Position numbers and translations under genes: made by a program. The notes under the pieces are model-generated. The model had not been told where the DNA came from. It did not search any database and saw only the letters and a program-made list of their open reading frames with translations. 64,000 nt of DNA from Trichostrongylus colubriformis (taxonomy: Eukaryota; Nematoda; Chromadorea; Rhabditida; Trichostrongylidae), in assembly GCA_963978905.1 (NCBI GenBank), contig OZ022256.1, positions 39,480,001 through 39,544,000 of the forward strand, given 5' to 3'. Below, one piece after another: positions 10,560-21,300 of the stretch (position 1 is its first letter; every line of letters starts with the position of its first letter).

Positions 10560-11619
10560 ATGTCCCGAAGAGAGCATCTGGATGACTTCACTCGAGGGAG
10601 GATCATAGGGAAACTCGAAGAAGGTCGAACCACAACGAGTGTAGCCCAGGAGTTCGGTATCGCTCACAGCATTGTTTCACGTGCATAGAGAGCGTTCCAG
10701 ACCTTTGGTACTGCTGCCCGAAGACGAGGAGGTGGCCGGCCAAGGATAACTACTCCAAGGGACGACCGCTACATTGTGCAGCAGGCAAGAAGAGATCCTC
10801 GTCAGTCGGCTTCGGCTATTGCAACCACATTTAACAGGACTCTGAGACAAGCCATCTCACGCACTACAGTGGCAAGACGACTGCATGGGGGTGGCCTCTT
10901 CGCCCGACGACCGTTATGTTGTGTTTCGTTAACTCCCGTGCATCGGCAAGACCGTTTACGGTGGTGCCAGGAGCATGGCGAATGGACCAATGAGGAATGG
11001 AGCGGTGTGCTCTTTTCGGATGAGAGCAGGTTCAGTCTGAGCAGTGATTCTGGACGCACCCTCATATGGCGAGAGGTGGGAACACGCAACTCCCCCGGAA
11101 ACATTGTCGAACGTGATCGTTCTGGTGGTCGAGGTGTTATGGTATGGGGAGGCCATGTTGCATGGCCGTACTGACCTCCAGATTTTTGAGCATGGAACCC
11201 TCACCGGTCAGCGTTACTGCGACGAGGTTCTCCTACATCATGTCCGTCTTTTCAGAGCTGCAATCGGCCCTGACTTCATTTTCATGGATGACAATGCGTG
11301 ACCGCATCGAACAGCACAGGAGGAGAAGCTTCCAGAAAGAGAGGAAATGTCAAATGGAGTGTCCCGCCCGTTCCCCCGACCTAAATCCCATCGAGCACGT
11401 GTGGGATGCACTGGATAACGCATTGCAGCACGACCAAATGCACCAATAACGATCCAGCAATAGTCAAATGCACTGATTGAGGAGTGGAATGTCCTGCCGC
11501 AGGAACTCATTACAAACCTCGTGGAGAGTATGGGATCGCGTTGCAGAGCATGTATTGCTGTCCGTGGTGATCACACACCCTATTAGGATCCATGTAAATT
11601 CTTTTGTAGTATCAGGATA
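10560..11619 (+). pseudogene. Tc1-like transposase, broken copy A
   Basis: This is a close relative of the intact 354-residue transposase at 53527-54591, beginning MSRREHLDDFTRGRII. It has an in-frame stop after the helix-turn-helix (SIVSRA, stop, RAFQ), a frameshift just after GVMVWGG, and further frame changes before the C-terminal PARSPDLNPIEHVWD motif. The first catalytic aspartate context (LFSDESRFSL) and the acidic third motif are still readable. The product cannot be made as one protein. Confidence 0.9.
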
Positions 11620-11722
11620 AATCGTGAAGACTTATGTGTAATCGACCTGGTTAAATAAGAATGTCATAACTACTCGTCTTATTCCGAGTTTCTGTCAGTT
11701 GCTTTCTGTACAATATCGTTAA

Positions 11723-12462
11723 AGACACCAGGAGGGGGTAATTTTGGCTTACTGTAAAACAGACGTAGTGTGGACGAGTTTGAGTGGCCGCCATTGCACA
11801 AACTCGCCAATTTGACACCTTGGCATCGTGCCAAAAGAAGATGGTTCTATTATAGATTTGTTTTTTCCTTTTAGTTTTTACTTTGTTCTTTCTTATATTG
11901 TTTCTAGATGTACTTACGGGTCAAATAAAGTCGGGGGGGGGGGGGGGGAGACGCAAAATTTTCACCCACGTCAAAGCTTCTTTCCCTTCCTAGGGTTAGG
12001 CTAAAGCAGATGAGACCTATGCTTTGACAGATGCTTTTTAGTGTGGGAGGAGGGGATATCATTTTTAGCCTAGTAAGGGAAAGGAGCTTCAACGTCGAAG
12101 CAATGTTGCGTCTCCCCCTAGTTTATTTGACTCTTCTAAGATTTTCAGGTATAGAAATGCACAATTAAGAAGATCCATAAGTAAACAAGTAAAATATGTC
12201 ACTAGAAAACACTCTAAAGAGGAAGTAATTCAAAAATAAGGTTACATCAGGCCGAAGACAAGCTTTAAAATGATTGAAGCGTGGCTCGGCCATGGAAGCT
12301 TGCAGTTCGGACGGAAGCGCGCCCTGGGGGCAAATGGCGCCCTATGGCGCGTTTTCCAACGCCGGTTTCGTTACACATTGTATCTACCGAACCCATATGT
12401 TTGTTTTCAGATGCCTTTGTTTTTGTAAACGTTATTCTGCCCTTGCCCCCCTCCCGGTGCCT
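11723..12462. mobile_element. TTAA-inserting element, copy 1 (nested in Tc1 copy A)
   Basis: Flanked by TTAA at 11719-11722 and 12463-12466. The intact Tc1 copy B has a single TTAA at the equivalent place (53425-53428). Ends are agacaccaggaggggg and its diverged complement ccccctcccggtgcct. The left ~195 bp match copies at 22988-23445 and 52799-53257 (inverted), but the interior after the MITE does not. TTAA duplication is typical of piggyBac-type elements. No transposase is present. Confidence 0.85.
11920..12131. repeat. Palindromic MITE nested in the TTAA element
   Basis: Outer ends gtcaaataaa and tttatttgac frame an imperfect palindrome. Arms include gagacgcaa/ttgcgtctc, caaagcttc/gaagc and a shared tttcccttcctagg-like segment. 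A run of 18 G residues (11933-11950) lies at the left end. The surrounding element matches its relatives up to gatgtacttac and diverges at this point. Confidence 0.65.
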
Positions 12463-12777
12463 TTAAGGTTCTCTCTTGATATGATATGAATTTCATCGAG
12501 CTATCTTGTCCGGCAGTAGCACAGTGATCGAAAGTTGCTTTCGTCCCTAAGTTTTGCACACCAGTGTATTTTAGACGATGTTGAATGTGCCTCCTTGACT
12601 TCGTTTATTATCGTGATAGCGTTTTCATAGTGAAGGCTTAGATTTACAAACTGTTTGTTGGCAAAAATGTGTAGATCCCGAGGGATTTTGCTTGTGATCG
12701 TAAACTTGTGTTCAAGCTGAGTTGTAGTAGTTTGAAGTACGCGGTCCGTTATCGAAATTAGCATTGCAACAACCTGA

Positions 12778-13469
12778 TAGGGATGGAAAATATAAAAATT
12801 GATGGTGAATCTATCGGAAAGTCATCAACGGTACTATGTGCTACCCATTGTTATCGATCCAAACTACTGGTTTGCACGATGAGTGGGTCATCTAACGTGA
12901 AACGCGCAAGCCACGATACGCAGCAATCTGGTTATTTATAAGCCAAGTGGCTTAAAGTAACTTTGCGATTACCGACTCACGCTGTAAAGTCAGTTCCTCT
13001 CTCCGCTGTACCTCTTCCAACTCCCCGTAAGTCAAATTATAGAGTATGGTAAATTGATGAGATTAGATTGCATGCTCATGTTAATGTTGAAGCTGCTCTA
13101 CGGCGCCAAAGGGGATATTTGTGTGTACACCAATAGACAGAGATGTCCATGTTAGAAAAGCTATGAGCTCAAAGGCACACTCCACAATAACCGCATCAGT
13201 CGACTTACTCTCTTATTGTTAGGGCAGTAGATCCTTGTGAACTATCTAGGCTGCACCTTTTTCGTGACTCCACGGTGAGCCTCAAGGGGCTCCACCTGCT
13301 GGAACACAATCGGAGCACACCACTTGAGCCGTCTTTTTGACTGACTGAGTAAAGTGGGTGGTGTCGAAGTGGGTTCGGGCAGGAGCAGCAGAAGAAGGTG
13401 CAGCCTAGGGAGTCGTCTAGGAACACTGCTCCAAAAAGATAAGTTGACCTACCTGGTTGTCATGGGATG
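12778..13469. other. No gene seen; small inverted repeat
   Basis: No convincing coding region. A short inverted repeat (ctaggctgcacc at about 13240 and ggtgcagcctag at about 13400) brackets ~150 bp in which open frames occur on both strands. Confidence 0.35.
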
Positions 13470-14375
13470 TATCCTGAAAACTGGTAGATAAGTCCGCCTA
13501 CACGCGGTATCGCGCGCGGCAGCGGCGGACGCAGGCGCAGTTTTCAAAGAACACAGAATCGCGATGCACCTTTCATTCTTGAAGCGACAGAATCGTGAAA
13601 AATGCTTATTCAACTCTATTTCTAATATCTAAAAATACCACGTGTCAAAATCTTCGTTGAACCCTGTAACAATATTCGTTTATTTTATATTTTCTACGCA
13701 ATTTCCAGCCCTTCGAAACACCTGAGCGAACCTACCGTTCTATAAAAAGATGACGAAGATAGCAAGAAGGATGAATAACTCATTGGGTCGACGGTACACA
13801 AGGGTGCGTTAAAAGCCAGTGCTATACGTGGATTTATCGATGGAATCTTACGGAACAATTTCATTATTCCTCCCGTATACTGCTGGATATAAGTTGTTCA
13901 GGCATTTCAAAGGCTCGATGACTATAAGGAAGGCTTACATCAGGTGCAAAAACTTGGCGCGGCAAGCAGAAGCGTGGCTAGCAGGGAAAAAATAAGGTGA
14001 AACACGCATGTCTGCGAGGCTTTGTTCACCACTATCATAACAGAAATAAGAAAAAGTTTTTATTCAACGGCTATTTCACCGCCAAAACTATCGTTGCATT
14101 GAAACTCCCGTTAAACTACGATTTTCCTCTCACTCATTCATTTTCCTCTGCCAACTGTGAAGTTTCTGTGTTCACGTCTCGTACGACCCCAACTTTACTT
14201 GCTACTCGCTTTTATATTAACAAATACAATACACAATACAATATGAACCCGCTATCGATACAATCCACGAATCACAGCTTCTTAATTTCCATCACCTTTA
14301 ATTCTTTGAAGATTGCAGCTGCCTGCGCCGCGCGACACCGCGTGCGGGCGGACTTATCTACCAGACTTTAGGATA
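13470..14375. mobile_element. TIR element family D, copy 2
   Basis: The left end aaactggtagataagtccg and the right end ggacttatctaccagac are inverted repeats of about 70 bp shared with copies at 891-1701 and 27427-31337. The internal sequence is inverted relative to those copies; the conserved stretch (VDLSMESY) reads on the plus strand here. No transposase is seen. Confidence 0.7.
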
Positions 14376-14460
14376 CCTCTAAAGTGGGGGTGTGTGGCTT
14401 GATGATAATGAATGACGGGAAGCTCACAGCATTCGACGCAAGCGTCATGTTAGTGCGGGC

Positions 14461-14575
14461 TTCCTATCGTGGCCCTGAGGCACGGAGAGTTTAGCTCAAC
14501 ACGCCTACATCGTCGAGCAGCGGAGAGACAACGATTGAGATTCGAGTCCTGCACAGTGTACCGGGCGGCAAAACT
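14461..14575 (+). repeat. Possible tRNA-derived SINE head
   Basis: tttagctcaac followed about 45 bases later by gattcgagtcctgc resembles an A box and a B box of an RNA polymerase III promoter. No cloverleaf can be drawn with confidence, and no second copy was found in the window. Confidence 0.25.
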
Positions 14576-15230
14576 TTACGATGAGAACTTCCATTCTATC
14601 CCTTAGCGTTACTGGACGCATTTTCTATCGTATACAGCTAAGCCGAATTGCCACCTCCTCAAGCCGTTGGATGGAAACATTTCATAGTCCATCCTGTCGA
14701 TACCTTACTTGTTTGGCAGTGGAATCCTTTCCCTACGCGCTGTATTCGAAGAAGTCGTCCTTAACGTCGTCATGAACTACCTTGAAACTATCTTGTCGTC
14801 CCTCCTACGCCCACTTCCACTCATTCAAGTAGCTTCCTTTGAAATATAGCTAACAATAGATAGGGCTTCAGACTGCAGGTGAAAATTAGTAAAAATCTGA
14901 GGTTTGTATTGTTGAAACCACTTATAAATTATGTCTGGTAGTTGTAGCTGTAACTAAAAATGCAGCTTTCTGAGTAGCGAAAAATTGGTGAAGGGTGTCA
15001 CTCGTGTGAGATGTCAATATTTCTTAGAGCAGCAGAAAAGATAATGACTTCTCAGGAGCGTTCGTTTTTACACAGTTCACTCAGCTTGATACGAAAACAA
15101 CAACTAGTTCAAGGACCTTCAAGATGACAGCACAAGAATAACCCAATCGTAGTTACTCATGAAAAAAAAGAAGGAAAAAAGCATTCTTCATGCAGTTGCT
15201 GAACTTAAAAAAGCTTATACACACCCTTAC

Positions 15231-15387
15231 GACGTTGCTCATTGAGCTTCTGCTCTTCGATAGTGCCTCCTCTTTGCTCTTACGAATTGTACTTGGAATC
15301 TGAGGCTTCGGTATGCTCGAAATGGACGGCGGCTTCGGTATGCTTGGAATGGCTGGCTTTGGCAAGGCTGGTAGCTTCGGCAGAAGG
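15231..15387 (-). CDS. SH2 kinase exon 10: proline-rich tail
   Basis: Acceptor tttttaag precedes 15387. One base completes the split codon from exon 9, then 52 codons follow, rich in [11 protein letters not shown] and serine/lysine. A donor gtaagg lies just below 15231; without splicing the frame reads on to a stop about 80 bases later. Low-complexity proline tails are common after the kinase domain. The phase match supports the link, but this is the least certain of the ten exons. Confidence 0.65.
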
Positions 15388-18300
15388 CTTAAAAACATAG
15401 CTCTTGGTTTATTTTTGAAGCTTACTCACTAGTCGTTACGATGCTTCACCCTGTTCCTGATCATTTGCCCTAGCTGTCAAATTATAATTTCTAGGGTTAT
15501 AAAAACCCATCCAGCAATTGTTGTTCTTCTGTACTGTGTTTATCAGCAATGGCCGCATGAATAGTGCATGGATTGATTGTTTATGTTCTGGGGCTCGTTA
15601 GGAAGGTATTTACAGCACTGAGTCCCACAATTTTTTTCCCTGCTTCACTTTTCATCTCGAATGTTCTCTGTGAGATTTCCTTACTTCTGAAACAACCTTC
15701 ACGCTTTTTACAGTAAGCCGTGACTAAATGTCTCATCGCGTGCTGGTGAACGTAGAAGAGCATTAGCAAGCACATTTACCCTCCCTCACGCGACGATTAA
15801 CACTGTATAAGTAATGGAGTGTGCATCAGAAATTATGTGCGTTTGTGAAATGTAACAGACCATCAGGACAGGCATATACGACCAGAATTCAGTATTGCCG
15901 GTTCAGAGGTTGCTGCTCGGTTCGGCTATTGTCTTGAGCCCTTTGTTTGAATATTGAGGAAAACGAGCAGCACACATATGGGACTAAAGATTTAAAGAAG
16001 GCCATACACGCTACGAGGCTCAAGGGATGCCTTCAATGCCAATATTGACTCTAGGTGAACAAAATGTTATCCTCGCATCGCGACTCGTAACGCGGAATGA
16101 TTAAGTAGGTGGAATTAATAGGATAATAACCGTCCGATTCCACAACTGACGGCTCGCTGTACCAAACCGTCCAGTTGGAGTGATCCTTTGAGTCTCCCTG
16201 CAGGCAGTTTTTACGACGTTAATCACATACTTATCACTAGAAAGCATTTAACGCCGCCGTCGTCTGTAATGCTACACGGGAGATAACCTCAGGAATTCCT
16301 CCCGCAGCGAGTGAAAAGGAAGTTAGGCCACGGTCATACTTTGCGCAGCTGCGTTGATTGACGCCGGTGCCGACGTCAACTCACGCAGACACTTGTGTGA
16401 GTTGACGCCGGTACCGGCGTCAACTCACGCAGCTGCGCAAAGTATGAGCGCGGCCTTACAATGTTCTTCCTTGAGGTGTTCAAAGTTCACGTAGCGAAGT
16501 TTCGTAGAAGTCATTAATAAAATCCGTTATTTTCCCATGCTGGTTTGCGATAGAGTTCCTACGTTGTTTTAGCAAGAACCGACATTGTTATCGGCTATTA
16601 AACATCTTTCCTAGAAAGTGGGAGAACTAAAAATCACTCAAAGACTCGAGCATGATATACAGGGATTTAGCCCATTATTTGAAAAAAATTATTATGTGTA
16701 TATCACTCACAATTCTGAAGGAGCATGAATGAGGTAACGAGCGACTTGCGCCATCGTCGGTCTTTTTGTTGGATTTCCTCGCCAGCACGTCTTCATCACC
16801 CTCTTTACAACAATAGGAGTGTCAGCGCCGACAACAGGACGGAATTTGGGATCGGATATCTGAAGAAATGTATGCTATTCTCGATTGAAATATTTCGTCT
16901 CTGTTAGTCAGGATGTCCGTGGCGATTGATGTTATGTATCCGCTTAATTATTAGGTCTATGCAGAATAAATGGCCGAAACGTAATTGGCCATAACTTCGC
17001 TCAGACACAACTTTACTTGTCGAAATAAAAACCATTCGAATCTACAGAATTTTGCCAACGATCTGGTAGAAAAATATACCATCACGATCAAATTCTGGAT
17101 TGCGAGAATCAATAAAGTCAATAATGGCATTTTTACCGTGCATAATTTTTCTGCCGCAGGTTTGCATCGGGAACCCGGAAAAGTGGTAATCCGTCAGGGA
17201 TAGGTCTGGGGAATAAGGGTGAGGGAGAGGCTCGATACCTAACTGCATCATTTTTTTACTGGGTGCGCAAAACAACGCAAAACCCCACAGTCCGCAAGTC
17301 ACCCGGCAGAAACTGATCGAGACTCTCCCTCACCCCCCTTATTCCTCAGGCCTATCTCTGACGAATTACCACTTCTTCCCGGTTCTCGATGCAAACCTGG
17401 GTCAGAAGGAGTTCGCCGAAACGATGCATGTTGAAAATGCCATCGTTGACTTCATTAGTTTTCGCAATCCTGAATTTGATCATGATGGCATATTTTCTTT
17501 TTGAAAAAAGTAGTCCGTTTTGGCCATTTATTCTGCATACACCTAATAGTTCCAATAGTTCCCTTGTTTGTTCATCAGAGGAAAAGAATTTATCTCATGA
17601 TGACCCATGCTTGCTTGCCAATAACGGTCCTGGAACTGATAAAAGTGACCGGATTACACTCGTGCCTTTTCTTGGCAGTTAAGGAGTATAATTGTGCCAA
17701 CCATAGGTGAACCCGAACTCATTTGCAAAAAATGAGCGCCACGACTTACCTGAAAACTACACGGCGGGCATTCTAAAAATTTTTAGTTGCGAGCAGAGTG
17801 TACCGCTTGAACACCTCGGGAAAGGGAGGAGCAAAACGAGAAATTCAACAGTTTTGGATTTTCAAAATGAAAAATCCAAAACTGAAAATTGAAAGTTTAA
17901 GCAGGTTTTCACAACTTAGGATGATAACTTGGCTCATACTGCATCTTTTCCATCAAGCACCATTCGATTTTTAACACTTTTGTTAACAGCGTAAAGCATA
18001 AACATTCATCCTCTCACTTGGATGAAAGTCTGATGACTTGCACCGCACGAAATCATGAAAAGGTCTATTTCAAATCAACATGTATCTTGAACATTCTACT
18101 ATTGAAGGAGCTGTCCAATTGTTTGGAAAAAGGAAGGGTTTAGTTAGCGCTATATCTAACGATCATGACGGCCAAGTATCGGCATCAAGCTGTAATTCCC
18201 TTAATTTCCAGAAGACGTGCTGTGAAAATAGCGGTCACACGCGACTGCTTTGAGTGATCGCGCAGACCATTTTTTGAGTTTCGGCAAACTAGAACTACCT

Positions 18301-21300
18301 GAAGTGGTTAATCACATACATATGAGTTGTGAAGGCCAACACTTTCAGATAATGCGCACACTCATCGCTTCCTGCTGTTTTAATTGAAGTGCTTCGAACA
18401 ACTGCAAATTCAGCAACTCTCCTTTCTGCACTTCTAAAACAGGGGTCAAACTGTTCCATCCAATGCTCACCTCTTCCCTTTGCAGTGCTCACATTTACAG
18501 TTGTCTCAATTGCTGCTAACCGAACATGAACCCGTGAAGTCATCCAAAAAGTGTCCATCAAGCATTTAAAAAGTGCACTAATAAGTTAAAGTTAAAACTA
18601 TGGAAAAAGCTTATATTATGGAATAGCTACTTTTCCCACTTTAAGGAGCACATTATGTAAGCTGGTCAAAGTTGATGCGCTTTCGAAATTGTAGTTAGCC
18701 TGTGAATGCACAATACCGCCTGAAGTTCCCTCTCAGACTAATTTGCGAGGGTTTAGCATGTCTCATTAGGAACCGCAATTCCAGTATCACAGTTACGGGG
18801 TAATTGTGCTTGTGACGCACCCTATAGTGAAAGGTGGAAATGATGCCGATATCACTGCACTCATCGATTGAAGATGGTGGTAGATAGCTACCATGTCATA
18901 CGATTATAATTCATCATCAGTAACATTAATCACTTCACTTTTGTCATCCCAAAACTTGGGAAGAAAACAGCGGCTTGAAGAAAACATGCCGGGTTGCTTT
19001 TTCCTTGTCTCATTAATAGAAGTAGCCGAAAATGTAGGAGACGCTAGTGTCAGCTTGCGTTGATCACTAATGAGTATAACTGGAGTGAATACCGATTGTG
19101 GAACAGGCTATAGAAGCATATCTTTGCCATTTTGTACTACTCAACCATCGCTACACATGCAACTGCGCATCAGACAAAAAATGAACTTTGCCAAAACTTC
19201 ACATATCGGGGTCGTTTGAGAGCTGACGGATGGAGCTTTTATTTTTGATAGTTAACTTTTTCAATCCATAAGACTGAAACTCCCATAAAGAGCCTAGATG
19301 AGGCTCAAATTACTGAGATGATATTGGCTTCATGAGACGGTGTGTGTCAGCGCCGTTACAAGTGCTACTCTAGTTGAGCGCACTTCACGCAGTCGTCTCG
19401 CCCATCATGTTACCATACATCTATCATTTCAGGAACTCGAACGTGTGAATTTGCCGAAGCATCGCTGCGCGGAATGGACTGCATTGCTTCACTTTCTCCA
19501 AGCTTAGGCCAATGTGGCTGTGGGTGCAGAGCTCAGTCTAAGCTTAGGCCAATGTGGCCGTAGTTGCAGAGTTTAGGAGAGCGGCATGCAGGATTCGTCA
19601 AAAGTATTGACCGTCTGTCCAAACCTTACTATGCTCGGAAGAAGGAAGGCATCAGCATGAGTTTCACTGGTATGTGTGATCAACATATATGTTAACGGAT
19701 ATGTCATTATTCCCTGAATTACATGGACCTTTTGCTTTGGTACAGTGACGAAGAGGGCCCGTAAAAGCATTTGCCTTTGGTCACAGGTGAACGTCGCACA
19801 AATCATCCCATGTTTTCAAAGGAATAATCTCAAAAGCAACGACTGAACTGTATGGAATAATCCGAGGTCTGCGCCAAAGACGCTCGAACGGTGTAGTCAG
19901 GCAGCTTAACACTCGGTAACCTGTAAATGAGTTGCTGCAGATGCGGCTGTGCACCAAAATTCAGCAAATGCGGCAGATTTGATTCAAACCAATCAGCACG
20001 ATTAACTCAACACGACATCAGGAAACGTGCAGGCCTCTGGACTTATCTTCACTTCGGCCAATTCGAATGACTTTCGGCAGAACACAGCCCTGACCCACAA
20101 TGTCGTGATTCGTGCACGACTCTTTTATTCCCATCGTGACCGTGCTCCAGTTATGTATACGCGCAGTTGTCATCAAGTCGGCCCTGTCGTCTGAAGAGGA
20201 TGAGTTGAATCACGCACTGGGGTCCCATCGCGCAAAAATCACCGTACTCTCAATGCTCTGGACCGTGCCGGCATTGAGCCCAAAATCATTTACCGTCAGT
20301 CTCTGCTTGTCCTGCGTCCTGAGCGCTTGGTTCCGCTGCCGCTCTCCTTTGCTCGTCCCGTACGCAGTGTTATCAAGCGCAGCTGTCTTAACTAAAGTCC
20401 ACACGTACACAGCCGCTCGCCCAAAGCGGCACCTGGTACGCAGTCGGTCGACCATCGTGGACCGACATCGCAAGGATAAGAAATGGAGGAAGCAGGAACT
20501 TCCATTTTCTGCTGGTGTGCGAACGGACGTAACGAGCGCTTCCCGGCTAACGCTGCCATGCACGACGGAAGGCCCCTAGTGAAGAGAGGACCGATTCCGT
20601 AGGTTGTTTCAGTATAGGTGTTTCCCTCCCCTGTAAGTAGGCATAAACACCGTTAGTAGTACGTTGTGTTCGTGTGGTGTAAGAGTGCATAGTTTCAGTG
20701 TATTTGGTGCACATCGCAATGTGGGTATCATTCAATACGTCACACATGTTATTGTATATGTACATACGTTAACTAATTATCGATAGACTAGTTGTCAACT
20801 ACAACATCAGCGGTTGAGGTAGTAACCGCGCAGGGTCCTGCTCGGGGTCAAACGGGATACACTGACACCAAGCGCGGTTGACAAGGCGCAGTTGGTGAGC
20901 TAAGAGGACACTGTCCGTAGAGGCCGTAAGCCTGGTACATCCAAATGATGACCGCTTCTCCTCCCGTGGGAAGCTGAGAATCAGGCAGTCCCCTGACAGT
21001 CCCTCTCGACCTACAACGTGGGCAGTTCCACACTAATCTTTGTGTACTACACCCCTTTAGCCCGGTGCAGCCGCATGTCGCGACACACAAGGAATGAATA
21101 CGGCGTATACGGGTAACAGTGGCGTCAGAAATGCCTCCACAGCATCACCAGCAATGATCACCAAATAGTTTCGATCTTGATCCGTTCAAATCCCTTTTTG
21201 AGTATCTTGGAGAAAAAAGCCGACACCATCGCAAATTATTCGGAGTTTACCCTGTCCAAAATTTGGGACAATTGGCGCGACAGTCATCTACGTCCAACAT

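Larger units (their letters stand above)
10293..12566 (+). mobile_element. Tc1-like transposon copy A, interrupted
   Basis: The ends are cactggtgtgcaaaactta on the left and its complement on the right (25 of 26 bases match), flanked by TA at 10291-10292 and 12567-12568. Mariner copy 2 has a single TA at the same place (43130-43131), which proves the insertion point. It carries a broken transposase and is split by a TTAA element at 11723-12462; without that it would be about 1.53 kb, the same as copy B. Confidence 0.92.
9055..12777 (+). mobile_element. Mariner copy 1, host of a nested insertion stack
   Basis: Two outer pieces, 9055-10292 and 12567-12777, together match the mariner at 40547-43344. 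The right end reads gcaacaacctga and the left end aligns with the other copy's 5' end. Transposase code is visible only in scraps (AEEAHNLSSVFG near 9260, matching [13 protein letters not shown] in copy 2), with many stops. Two independent insertions lie inside: a fold-back element at 9361-9781 and a Tc1-like element at 10293-12566. Without them the element would be about 1.0 kb. Confidence 0.8.

Noticed and set aside
20112..20579. 155-codon frame and an opposing 117-codon frame
   Set aside because: High GC makes both strands open. No motif, splice site pattern or repeat partner was found.
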